NCBI RefSeq assembly: GCF_016859285.1
Contig: NC_053402.1
Coordinates: 7,411,531-7,475,530 of the forward strand
Source: Xiphias gladius
Lineage: Eukaryota; Chordata; Actinopteri; Istiophoriformes; Xiphiidae
Length of the DNA: 64,000 bases
Reading direction: 5' to 3'
Part shown: in pieces, positions 45,601-56,256 of the stretch
Numbering within the stretch: position 1 is the stretch's first letter
Layout of the letters: each line of letters opens with the position of its first letter
The notes under the pieces: generated by a model
The model's input: only the letters and a program-made list of their open reading frames with translations
Told to the model about the DNA's origin: nothing
The model's database searches: none
Program-made: the position numbers and the translations under genes

Positions 45601-46992
45601 CCTGGTAGGGGGATGTCCTGGATGTGGATATTGGATGGGGCATGAGGCATATCTGGTAAGGGGATACTGTCAACCTCCACTGACTCAGCATTCTGAAAAA
45701 CAGGACATGGTACACATATGATAGTAAACAGAGAGTCACGACAAAGCCTAAGCAATGTAAAGGAACTACAATATTAAGTGCTGATACTCAACATGTTTAT
45801 ACAAAAGACACAAAAACAGTGATGTTTAAAGTAAATAATTTCCTTACTTTTAAGCAAAGATTAATCAAACCCTGGTGTTAAAAGTTAAAATAACTACTAT
45901 GGAGCATTTTGCCTACAGCCAAATTCATTTTCATGTTGCTGTCTCTCAGCCCAAGCTGTTATTATAGAAGTGTGCACACTAGGTCTTCTCATTCACAAGT
46001 CAACATAAATCAATACAAATCCTTACCAAATGCAGTAAATAAAAAAACAAAACATGCATATGCATTCAAACAAATACACACACAGACACACCTTGACTGA
46101 GTCAAAATAGAGAGCCAGCTGTCCCCTTTTGGTCTCATAGTCCAATTCCAGTTTACGTAGCTCCTTGTAGGTGTCAGGATTCTCTCTCTCGTACAGACGG
46201 ACAATGCGTTCAAAGGTCTCACGTAGCTTCTTCCTCTTGTCCCTCAACACTTTCTCATTCAGCAGCGGCTGCTGAACTGGATTGAACTCTGTTGAAGGTG
46301 TTACAGGAAGGCTTTATTGTTAGAGAAAGCCAAAAATTATTTGTGAAGTTTAAAAAAGTACAAAGATAAATGACTTGAAATAGTCCAAAAGTCTAAAAAT
46401 TCTGAAAAAATATGCAACCTCCTTTAAAAGTTAGACTATCCTTGTATTATTGTTATAGAAAGATAATTAAGGATAGTAAACATTTTTTTTCAGTTAAAAA
46501 CAACCCTATTTGAAATGCACAAATGCCAGGACAACAGCAAAATACAAATTTAGCCCTCTCACCCATCTCATCCAGCTTCTCCATGTCTCTGATGATCTGT
46601 CTGGGGTCCTTCATCTTCAGCACCGCTGCTCTCACCATCATTCTCTGCTTCTTGTTCTAGCAGGAGTATTCACAAATGAAGCAACATGTTAAAAACCGAA
46701 TAACATGATTGATGTTTATAAGAAGACTACAGCGTAAGTTATATGTTTCACAACCATGAGTACCTTTTTTAACTCCCTTTTCCGGGCTTCCTTCCCTGTA
46801 AGGGAGGTAAAGAACATGTACACAGTAGTTATCATTCTTAAAATCTTACAACAATAAATAAACAGTAATTCTTCCTGTGTTACCCAGCAATGTCGGTGCC
46901 AGAGGAACCAGCTCTGATCGATACTTACTGGCCTGGTCGGTGGGGTTCATAAACTTCCCACTCTTGGTGGAGGAGGTTGAACGTCGCCCCAT
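42678..46992 (-). CDS. wbp11: WW domain-binding protein 11 (SIPP1/NpwBP splicing factor), complete
   Basis: Nuclear pre-mRNA splicing factor that binds the WW domain of PQBP1 through proline-rich motifs and also binds and inhibits protein phosphatase 1. Eleven coding exons: 46929-46992, 46764-46795, 46563-46656, 46092-46288, 45559-45692, 45283-45449, 44866-45102, 44495-44620, 44112-44393, 43764-43949, 42678-43366, totalling 2208 bases, 735 residues (human 641). The N-terminus MGRRSTSSTKSGKFMNPTDQ is near-invariant, then come a basic helical region, IPLPDMPHAPSN, an acidic Asp/Glu/Arg segment (exon 7), an RVxF-like SVRFADMP for PP1 binding (exon 8), a Glu run (exon 9), PPGPPPGRPP repeats (exons 9-10) and the conserved ending YEAFMREMEGLL. 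The extra length lies in the low-complexity exons 7, 9 and 11, including a seven-Gly run. The 32-base second exon is seen only through splice phases. Confidence 0.96.
45184..45221. repeat. (ATT)n microsatellite with ATC interruptions
   Basis: Trinucleotide run in wbp11 intron 6. Confidence 0.85.
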
Positions 46993-47579
46993 GTTGTCTT
47001 TTCGTCTCCTTCACCCTTCCAAGTATTAAAATCACAGTTGAAATGAAAGTAATCATTCGTGTTCACCGACAAGCTATGCACATGTTGACCTTACATTTGC
47101 ATTTCACAAACAATTCAAGGATATCTCTGCTAATTTTTCAGAGCATCTTGGAGAGGATGCTTGGTTCCATTAACTTTACTACAGAAAACAATAGTAATTA
47201 ATTCTTATTGCATAGAAATAGCATTTTTGTAGGGTTTATGGTAAAACTGTAATTACCTGGAATATAAAACGAATTTATCAAAATAAACAACACTGCACGC
47301 CTTTTTAGTATAACAGTTAGCCACTGCTGGCTAACAAGTTAACATAGAGGTGACAGGCAACGCATGACTATCAAACAAGCAAAGTCAATCCTAGATTTGT
47401 TAGATATAGCTACGGATGTTTTCAGTGGCCAACAAACATTATAAAAGTCAGATTCCCCATAACAGATATCTAAATATTAGCTGGCCAAGCAGCATCTGGC
47501 TGACAAGTTAGCTCGGAACGTTAGCGTGCACTTGTAGCAAGGGCCCCGTTAGCATCAACCAAAGCACCGAGGAGAAACT

Positions 47580-47800
47580 TGACGTTACCTTTTATTTAAA
47601 TAAAACCTGTAGAGTGCAACGCCCCACTCACGCACCTCTGACTACCAACAGTAAAATAAAACGTATTGTTTAAGCTCTGAAAAAGAAACACAAAGCCTTA
47701 AGAATTGAATGCATCCAACGACTCCGCTAGCCGGTCGCCATGTTTACTGCCGTGAGCAAGAGCGGAAGAGGCGAAAACGACGTCATCAAAACAAGTCAAA
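47580..47800 (-). promoter_or_regulatory. wbp11: Candidate wbp11 promoter and 5' UTR exon
   Basis: CpG-richer stretch about 0.7 kb upstream of the wbp11 ATG. On the minus strand it has an ATF/CRE-like TGACGTCG near 47780 and an ETS-type core nearby, plus possible 5' UTR donors (CAGAG then GTGCGTGAG at 47636; AAAAG then GTAACG at 47589). The coding exon has only a weak upstream acceptor, so the exact 5' structure is uncertain. Confidence 0.45.
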
Positions 47801-48700
47801 AGTGATAGGCTGGAAGCAATCAATTTTTATTTAAAAAAAAAAAAAGTTGATATGTTGGACATGATATTCTTGAATTATCATATATGCATTTTATGTACTT
47901 ATATTCTAATTATGGTTTGACTTGATGCCCGTGCAGTTGATTTTAGCCATCAGGTTGAAGACATTTAGACAAGAACATTTATTCTCTTTATAACAGTAAG
48001 AAGAAAGAGAGCATGAGAGTAGTCAGTAGCCAAGATGAAAGTAATCAAGGACATTTACTATGTTAAATTCTACAGTTAGCAAGATAATAATGTGGCAGTA
48101 ATATTTTTAACAAGGAACTAAGCTTGTCTATTTTTTTTACTACAGGTTGGAAACGATCATCATGAATTAGTATCAGTGGCGGTCACTATGTTGAGCAGAA
48201 GTGGTTAAAGATAGACGTTATGGTCTAACACGAAGAAGCACACAGTATGTTTACAGGTCCCAGTATAAGAAGTATGAATATTTTGGTCTTCATCATTTTT
48301 ATCATTTTGTATACAAATACGTTATTCATTGTGTCACAAGTCGTTTCATTTCATTTGGGCTTTAAATCATTTTAATCAACTGTCATCAAAAACACAATTT
48401 GCGCAATCTACTCCACTTTTATTTCAGCAGTTCAAAACTGTAATACACACACTTGTTGACAGCACTTAACACTTACTTTTCATAAATCAGAAATAAAACA
48501 TATTTGGGCAGTTATTCACAAATATCTGGAGCAAAAGGTGATGTGGGGGCATATATGAGCATACGGACTGCTACATGCTTTCACACAAACATGCTTTGTT
48601 TTAATGACAAATAAAACATCAAAGTCTCTTTATCTGGAATATTTTTAAAGAATTAGTAGACAACAGAATAATATAGACTAATGATTTATTGATCCCCTAA
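47801..48700. other. Intergenic stretch upstream of wbp11, nothing recognised
   Basis: AT-rich sequence with short A and T runs. No open frame with coding character and no repeat I can name. Confidence 0.5.
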
Positions 48701-49344
48701 AAAGTATTCTTTTCTCTTTCCTCCCCGTAATAGAGAGGTCACAGGTCAGGGACTTTTTGGGACAGGCATAAACCTTGGTTTCAATTGAAAGGACCCACAT
48801 GAGGAGGTGCTCTCAGTTGGGTAGAGGAGCAGAAGTTGGTGATGAAAGTGGTGCTTTGGGAGGAGGAATAAGGTGAAGAGGAAGCAGATGAGGGGTCACC
48901 ACCGCTATTCAAAGTGAAGGCACTGGAAATGGCAACATCTGCTCGGACTTGACATTTCTCTGCTTATAGCTTCCTGAGGGGGTTAGGAATAAAATAAGCA
49001 TTAATTTGCCTCAAACAAGGCTTGATGATTACTAAAATGCTTTAAAAAATAACCAGTGTGTGACTTACCTCTACTTATTAATGGCGTTTTACTTGTTTTG
49101 GGGGGGACATGTTGTGCAGGTTACACAGCTTGGACTTCTTGCACCTGAACCAGGAAATGCTTTGGTGCTGCTTTTGGGAACACCATTGATGGGCTAACTG
49201 ATGTTTGCCGAAGATGATACAAAACCTAAAAAAATTAAAGAAGTGAAAATGTATTATCATTCCACTAACATGCAGTTTAGATCCTTTTGATGAGAGTTTG
49301 GACCACCTGGCTCCCAGAGAAAAGAAATTTGTTTTCAGCCTTAC
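48700..49344 (-). other. Weak coding-like segments, no intact gene
   Basis: On the minus strand, a stretch from an acceptor near 49226 (TTTTTTTAG) reads QTSVSPSMVFPKAAPKHF then a stop, then PPKTSKTPLI up to a GTAAGT donor near 49070. Another Ser-rich open stretch lies near 48790-48940. This resembles a decayed gene end, but I cannot identify it. Confidence 0.25.
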
Positions 49345-49476
49345 CACAGCTTGCCATCGTATGAACATATTTTTCTTTGAATCTTGGCTGAAAACACTGC
49401 AATATCCCGGAAGATTCTCTACTTGAAAAACACTGCTTTATAGATGGTGGTGGCTTTGACGAGTGAAAGATTGATC
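49345..49476 (-). other. Exon-like open stretch, unassigned
   Basis: A 132-base minus-strand segment between TTTACAG and GTAAGG, open in one frame (SIFHSSKPPPSIKQCFSS and on to HTMASCG). The next exon-like segment, after the acceptor at about 49226, hits a stop quickly in the joined frame, so the set does not make a convincing intact gene. Confidence 0.25.
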
Positions 49477-49662
49477 CTGTAAACTCCAAGGGAAATATGG
49501 TCTGAGAAAGACATGCTGTATTGCATAAAACTGTGTGAGAAAGTTTGCAGCAAGAGAAATAGTGACAAGAGGTTACATAAAGCATTAAGGGAACCTGAAG
49601 AAGAAAACAACAGGGAAAAATATTGATACAAATAAAGATACCTGGTGCAACTGTGTAAACCA

Positions 49663-49761
49663 TTATAAAAACTGATTGCGTTGGGGCGGACGCTGGCGAG
49701 GGGCTGGGTTCCTGTAGACTTTAGGCTGGAGCTGGAGCTGCACCAGGTTGTCGTCTGTGGT
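49663..49761 (-). other. Exon-like open stretch, unassigned
   Basis: After a good acceptor (CTTCCTGCAG) a phase-0 frame of 32 codons begins TTDDNLVQLQLQPKV and ends RPPQRNQFL then stop. It looks like a genuine terminal exon on the minus strand. I cannot tie it to a gene; it may be an alternative last exon of the broken gene to the right. Confidence 0.35.
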
Positions 49762-49769
49762 CTGCAGGA

Positions 49770-51130
49770 AGAGGCAAAGACTGTAGGTGAAATATGTGGC
49801 TAAATCTAACTGTCAGAATCAGATGGAGGATGGGGATGCAGGTGTCTGCCAAGAAACTGCAAGTGAAGTGTTGGGCTGGAACTGGGTTGCAGAGTCTAAA
49901 GGCAGTGGCTGGGCATGCAACTGGCTAAAAGAAGTGGCACGTGAAAGCTGGGACCACAGTTGATTGATGGGGGCTGCAGGTAGATGCAGAGACTAAGGCT
50001 GTACATATGTGGCAGTAGATGTATGCAAAAGCTGATGCTTCAACTTACTACTGGTAACTGAAGGACAGTAATGGAACTCCTGTCAAGAACCATTTGTAGG
50101 TGGAGGCTGGGGATACAGGTTACTGGTGGAGGCTGTGGACAGTGGTTGAATGAGCAGGTGGTTTCTGTGGGCTCCAGGAAGATTTTAAGTCTGTGGAGAG
50201 GATGGTTGAGGTGGAGGTTTGGGCCTCAGCTGTCTTCCGGAATCTGCAGGTGGAGGGAGCTGAAGGTTGCTAGCAAAGGTTGCTAAGACGACTTAAAACT
50301 ACTATAATATTTACAGTTGTATTTGATCTGTTTTAACGATAATTATGTCTTTCATTGTTTGCAGTGTTTCTGCTACTTTCATCTTAGCTTTAGTTCTTAG
50401 CTCTTTTGTTTGGTGGTGGTCCAGGTTTTGGTTCTTGAGAAGTATCAATATCATAAAGGGGAGGATAGACTCCAGCCCCGTATGATACGTCCACACGCAC
50501 CAGTCCATCTTCTTGGACTGACGTCGTAAACATGGGACGATTGAGTCTCTCCCACAGCTTCTGTTTGATTTGACGTCCGAGATACATGTTATTAAAAAGC
50601 TTAAATATTTCAGAAAGATGAGTGAGAGGTTTCTGTGATTTGGCAAATGTGACAACGTTGTGATGGACGGAGTCATGATTTTTTACACAAACATACCTCA
50701 GTCAGGATGCCAGAATCTCCAGGTGGAGGTCAGGGCCGCAGGTTTCTTGCAGAGGATGTAGGTGGAGGCTATACCCTCAGCTGTCTGCAAGAATCTGCAT
50801 GTGGAGTTTGCAGAGGAAGTTGCTGGCTGAGGCTGTAGATGGAGTTTTGGGCTTGCAGGATTTTCTGCGGGTGGAGGTTGGAGCTGCTGGTTTCTGGTAG
50901 ATGCTGAAGGTGGAGCTTGTCAAAGGTTTCAGCAGGGTTGAGGGTGGAAGGAAGCAGTGAAGTTATCTTACACAGGTCTTTGGTGGAGACGTGTCTATAC
51001 TGTAGATGTTTGACAGAGTCGACAGCTGGAGGCTGAGGCTACAGAAAGTGGTTGGATGAGGCTGTGGGTAGAGGATGAACCATGGCACTACTTGCAGAGG
51101 CTGTGTGTGTCCTGGCGGATTATTTAGGTG
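49770..51130. repeat. Degenerate GGTGGAGG / TGCAGGTGGAGG minisatellite-like region
   Basis: On the plus strand the motif GGTGGAGG, often within CTGCAGGTGGAGGCTG, recurs at irregular spacing (for example near 50099, 50123, 50209, 50249, 50718, 50760 and 50870), interleaved with GAATCTGCA and GTTGCTGG. The duplicated exon copy interrupts it. The period is not fixed, so it is a decayed tandem repeat rather than a clean array. Short open frames in it (such as 50071-50286 plus) only reflect the repeat. Confidence 0.55.
50280..50701 (-). repeat. Tandem segmental duplication, truncated copy
   Basis: Near-identical second copy of 51234-51733. About 76 bases are missing, removing the splice acceptor and the codons for the exon's first dozen or so residues. 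The remaining 3' coding part still reads LGRQIKQKLWERLNRPMF to the same stop at 50390 with very few differences (for example His to Tyr in PPLHD). Without the acceptor it is probably a dead exon. Confidence 0.85.
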
Positions 51131-51233
51131 GTGGTTGAGTCTGATGAAAGAGTTTTCTGACACAGAGGCTGCATTTACTGATCGTGAAAAAAACTCACTC
51201 AATTTAACCACGCGAGTGTTTGACTTTTGTGAC

Positions 51234-51733
51234 TTGCTAAGACGACTTAAAAACTACTATAATATTTACAGTTGTATTTGATCTGTTTTAACGATAATTA
51301 TGTCTTTCATTGTTTGCAGTGTTTCTGCTACTTTCGTCTTAGCTTTAGTTCTTAGCTCTTTTGTTTGGTGGTGGTCCAGGTTTTGGTTCTTGAGAAGTAT
51401 CAATATCATGAAGGGGAGGATAGACTCCAGCCCCGTATGATACGTCCACACGCACCAGTCCATCTTCTTGGACTGACGTCGTAAACATGGGACGATTGAG
51501 TCTCTCCCACAGCTTCTGTTTGATTTGACGTCCGAGCTGTAAACTGTAGGGACGAATCCGGCCATTCTTGTACCTATGAGGAGTGGAAGAAAGAGAAATT
51601 ACAGAATAATAATACATGTGATTAAAAAGCTTAAATACTTCAGAAAGACGAGTGATAGAGGTTTCTGTGATTTGACAAAAGTGACAATGATGTGATGGAC
51701 TAAGTCATGATTTTTTACACAAACATACCTCAG
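51234..51733 (-). repeat. Tandem segmental duplication, parental copy
   Basis: This stretch holds the last exon of the unrecognised gene, its acceptor, part of the preceding intron and about 110 bases downstream. It is repeated almost base for base at 50280-50701. It is the more complete copy, keeping the CATAG acceptor and the codons for YKNGRIRPYSLQ. Confidence 0.85.
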
Positions 51734-52469
51734 CATATCATCTACCACTTCGTGTTAGATTTTCTGGTACTCGTCCACTGAGCGGTTGTGTATCTTCACA
51801 GGACCGTCATGGTTTAGAGCAGCAAAGCTTGACTGGTTATTAGCACTGGAGGGCTGGGGGCCGGGGGGCACAGTCGAGACTTCTGGCAGGTCAGCAGGTG
51901 AAATGGCGGATGGAGGCCTCTGGTCCACATCCACCTTCCCTTCAGGTTCAGCAGAAGGGATGGCTGTGCGGGGCACGGAGCTCTGCTTCCTCTTCTGGGG
52001 AAGGCTGGCAGTAGTAACAGAGCGCTGGGGCCTCGGGATTGAATTCTGCACCTGAGGAAGGTCGATAGCAGAGGATTTCAGGCTCTGGAAGACTTTTGAC
52101 TTGGTAACAGCAAACTTTTAAAATCTCACAAGAGAATAAAAATGTATGAGATGAGCTACAGAGGACTACTCTGTCAAAGCAAAAGACCCTGCACAGATTC
52201 CTTCCAGGAATTTTTTCACCTGGCTGCAAGAAGAATTTCACATCAAGAACAGGAAAAATGAACTTAAATGTTGCTCTTCATGGGAATAAGAGCGAATGAA
52301 GGATTTGATCTTTTCCATGAAGTTTTGAATCCAAATGTCTAACCTGGTCATTCCTGCAGCATGGACACTTGCTGTAGGGTCTATGCCTCCCTGCACCCTC
52401 TGCCCGGCCTGCCGAGATTCTCCTCCTCATCCAGTAGTTGTGGTCTGTCAGGTGGATGGGCTCATCACA
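51345..52469 (-). pseudogene. Three exons of an unrecognised protein, interrupted by an in-frame stop
   Basis: Three minus-strand exons with good GT-AG borders join in one frame: 52344-52469 (phase 0, begins CDEPIHLTDHNYW and ends CPCCRNDQ, a possible zinc-binding end), 51729-52051 (Ser/Pro/Gln-rich linker, then HNRSVDEYQKI) and 51345-51573 (begins YKNGRIRPYSLQLGR, ends NKRAKN then stop). The sum is 678 bases, an exact multiple of three. The middle exon carries TAA at 51755-51757 in the middle of what otherwise reads EYQKI-stop-HEVVDDML, so the frame resumes with normal-looking protein. Upstream exons and a start codon were not found. I do not recognise the family. It could be a recent pseudogene, a null allele or a base error in an active gene. 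The last exon is duplicated to the left. Confidence 0.55.
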
Positions 52470-52509
52470 CTGCAACAAAGCACACACACACACACACACA
52501 CGTTGGAAT

Positions 52510-52680
52510 GGGGCTCTACAAGTTCAGTAAAAGCAAGTTCTCAATTTAAAGTTTCATTTAAGAAGAAGTACAGAATTACTATCAGAAAAAATGTATTTAA
52601 AGTATCCAAAGTAAAAGTAGTTATTATGCAACTGTGGGGCTGTTGTCTGATTTATATTATGAAATGTTAAATTATTGGTT
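52510..52680. mobile_element. Fragment of the AAGTAAAAGTA-type repeat
   Basis: Shares GTATTTAAAGTATCCAAAGT and AAGTAAAAGTAGTTATTATG style sequence with the repeat family in the ddx47 intron. Sits just upstream of the first exon of the broken gene. Confidence 0.4.
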
Positions 52681-54539
52681 ACACAGTATTGATGCGTAAA
52701 TGTATTAGACAAACATCAATGCTGTAGTCCGTAAAGGTTGAAGGTCCAAATTAAAATGATATAATTTTATGAATAATATGAATAATGTCGTGTCCTTTCA
52801 GGTTTATTTTTACAAGGAGTTTTAAATTAATTGCAGTAGTGGCATTGTTGTTGGCATTGAAGCGCACCATCACCTACATTTCGGCATTTTCTCTAAAAAA
52901 AATGGCTTCGCTAATGGCCGATTTCCTTGATTACCAATAATTTACATTAACAGCCTTTAGAGGGAAAGAAGTAAATAAAAATTTGTGAAAAATAATTCAC
53001 GATTATAAAACTTCAGATCCTTGGTCGATTTTCAACTGCGGTCATTTTCACAATTGTATGAAATGAGATGCACGTCTATGAACTTTGCTTTCGCCAATAA
53101 AGCACATTTGAAATTTACAGAGAGTATTTTAAATGTATGTATTTATTGTTGGATTTTGAAAAACCAAGCTAGGACTCTGTTTAAAGGTATTCACTTCATA
53201 CAATATGATATTTATTAAATCAATATCACGGACGGCAGCAGTAAATTCACTTTTATATTCACTAATTGCTTCATCGTGAGGTCCTTCATTTAATCCTTCT
53301 GCACAATATTACGTGAAATATCAAATTTTGACCGACAGATGTCGGTATTTTTATAAACTTCCTTCGAGTTTGCCCACCCTAAAAGCTGTCACCGCTGTGA
53401 TTCAACCCCAGCGATCATTTGCAGTGCCAGCATTCCGAGTTGATACTGAGCGAAAAGTGGCTTTTGCGCAACCAGTTAATACCAGCAGCATGATCCATCA
53501 AGTTAGTGGACCTAGTTTCATGTCTAAAAATATGTTTGCCCTAACCCTTAGCCCAGTGAGAATACTAACCTGTCTGGATTCAATTTAATTTAGTTAGAAA
53601 TTGCATGAAATTATTTTGGATCATGTGCTTCCATGAATGCACAGTTGTTTCCTTATTCTCTGTCCTCATCCAATAAATGGATCTAAGATGCAGGTGCAGA
53701 CAAAAACACTATATTATTTAAATTACGCCACTTGTACAAATCTTTGACTGTCCTCTTTTGTTTCAATGACTGTGAAGATGAGTTTCTGTGATACACAGTA
53801 AGGACCTAAAGATGTTTTTATCAAATTTGATTTGATTTCATATATGATATGGAGCAGGAGAGAGGGAAAGTCTCAGAGAAGCTTTGAAATGTGTTTGTAC
53901 AGACTTGATACAATTACTAAATGGAATTAGGTTTCAGCAGAGTATTGTTGTATACATTGTTGAAAAAATACAAGTGTTTTGTGATGACATACAGCACCTT
54001 AATTTTTGCAGCATCACTCTGTGCTGGATTTATCCGAACACACCAGGGATGGTTTACCAGTTTATTTACAGAGACCAAGTAATAACCAACCAAGTCATTT
54101 ATGTATCCGTAACTAGTGTCTTTTTGCAGGAAGCTAGGCCACATTTCCTTGTTCCGTGTGAGTAGAGGTCAAACAAGTTTGACACTAAAAAGAAATGACT
54201 CACCTGTGATTAGAAAGGATTTGGCATTATTACAGCTTTTACCATTTGTTTATAAAACCAGTTAAACCATAAGTCGAGGAAAATGCCCATGTAAAAATGT
54301 TTTCATCGGCTCTTTAGATAGAATCAAATCAAAAGCAGAAGCAGTGACTGAAGGTGGTTGTAGTTTGCCATCATGGATTTTTTTTTTCCCCCCTCAGGCA
54401 CATATTGCGGAAGATGCAGTAATCCCATTTTGTTGTGTTGACCTTTTTCAGGATGTCTAACTGAGTTTAATCAGGATTGCTCTAAGACAGCCTGAGTTAT
54501 GGGCAATTTCCTGCTAATTTGGCTTTGATACAGTCCATC

Positions 54540-54720
54540 CTTCCATCCATTTACCATCAATTTAACGTCCCAAATTAACCCGACCTTCATGTCTTTGGAC
54601 TGTGGGAGAAAGCTGGAGTACACAGAGGAAACCCATGCAGGCACGGGGAGAACATGCAAACTCCACACAGAAAGGCCGTCTCTCCACCTCACACACCAAC
54701 AGGTAGACAGACAGAAGCAT
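54540..54720 (+). mobile_element. Retroelement-like dispersed repeat fragment
   Basis: Contains CATGTCTTTGGACTGTGGGA followed by GGCACGGGGAGAACATGCAA and ACTCCACACAGAAAGG, a stretch found many times over in fish genomes and usually linked to LINE or SINE tails. It is truncated and non-coding. Confidence 0.6.
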
Positions 54721-56256
54721 AAAGACACATTGGTTTGCCACATACGTGATTAATCCCTTACAGATCAACAAATGTTAATTTTATTCTGTAGCATGTTTGT
54801 TGTACACATATAAATTTAGGGAATAATTTCACCAAAATCCTGCAAAAATCCAAAATTTCTGCAGTAGATATTGGGCGTGACATAAAAATGCATACCAGCT
54901 GTCCATGTTTAAAGAGGAGACCTTTTACGGTCATAGCAGTAAAAGCCAATTGAAAAAAATACAATTAAATTAAACTGTAATTAAATCTTATTCAAAAATC
55001 TTGGTCATTTTACTGCCGTCCCTTCACAATAAAATATCACTGCTCAAATTGTTGAGTGCTCTGGTCTGTGTGGGCTACTCCTGTTAGAAGTAGCTTATGC
55101 ATAAACACCTACTTACAGTATATGTATTCAATCTATAGTTATCAATTCAGTGTCTATTAATCAAAATATTTTTACACTGAGTGGATCAGTATTGGTGCCA
55201 ATATGATCTAATTGAATGAATCATGTATCACCCAGATGGTCCATTTAGTTTCTTACTAACTGATATTGTAAAATTGTAAAAAGACATTTCTTATAAATGT
55301 CTTATGATTTAAAAAGTTATGCATAATTTCAGCCTTGTGTATTCAGAAGAATAATCCCAACAATGAGTTATACAGATTTTAAATTGACAAAGAAAAATGT
55401 ATATATTGGAATCATGACATGAAAAAGTAAAGAAAGAGATTGGTGCATCCAACTTGACACTCAAATCATCACAACAGACACTAACCTGTTTCTAAGTGCG
55501 TTATTGTTCATGGATAATTTAAAAGTAAAAGAGCATCAATGAAAAAATAGCATCTTTTTCACATGTAAACAGTGACTGATACATACACACTGGAATTATA
55601 TCACACGTATGCCTGAAGAAACTGTTCTTCTCTACATCCTGTGACACGAAATAATAATTATACTCCAAGAACATAAAAAGGTGGATACTTGTGGCTACTT
55701 CAGAGCAAGTATCTATATGAACCAATTACAGTGTAAAAAGTGTAATAATTACAATAGTGAATATGTACAATACACCATTCTCTTTTTAAAGTTCCCCTTC
55801 AGTTCCTCTTGTTACCTGACTGTGAAGTTTGACCTTCATATTAATTTCCCCAAGGAAGAAAGTTTCTTGGCGCTTGCTGAAAATCTGTGTCCAAGGTCTG
55901 TACCTATGAGCATGATTTAAGTTTTTAACTTAAAATGGTTTTTTGAGTTTTTACCTACTTAACTGAACTTTTTATTGGAAAACCAATATGAGACACAAAT
56001 CATGATTCAAAGCGGAACATTTTTCTAAATCTTAAAACATGTCTGGAGGGGATCTTTAAGGGTTTTCTCTACTGAATTCAAACATGCTTCCACTGTATTC
56101 TACTGTATTTGTGTCAACATTTCCTGGTCATCTGAGTCCATTCAAAAGTCCAATACCCTTTGTTATAATACAATTCATAGTTTAATATGATGTTTAATGA
56201 TGGTGAATACATTAGTTATGTCTGAGAGGCTGTAGCAGTCTTGATGTGGTTATGTT

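Larger units (their letters stand above)
52502..56256. other. Intergenic stretch with repeat fragments
   Basis: No gene recognised. It holds an AAGTAAAAGTA-type repeat fragment near 52510-52680 and a retroelement-like fragment at 54540-54720. Missing 5' exons of the unrecognised gene may lie here, but no candidate with a matching phase-0 donor and coding character was found. Candidate plekhf1 poly(A) hexamers on the minus strand are at 56181-56197 (ATTAAA) and 55971-55976 (AATAAA). Confidence 0.5.

Noticed and set aside
53313-53588. 91-codon plus-strand open frame
   Set aside because: No domain, no splice support and an AT-rich context with repeat fragments; not enough to call a gene.
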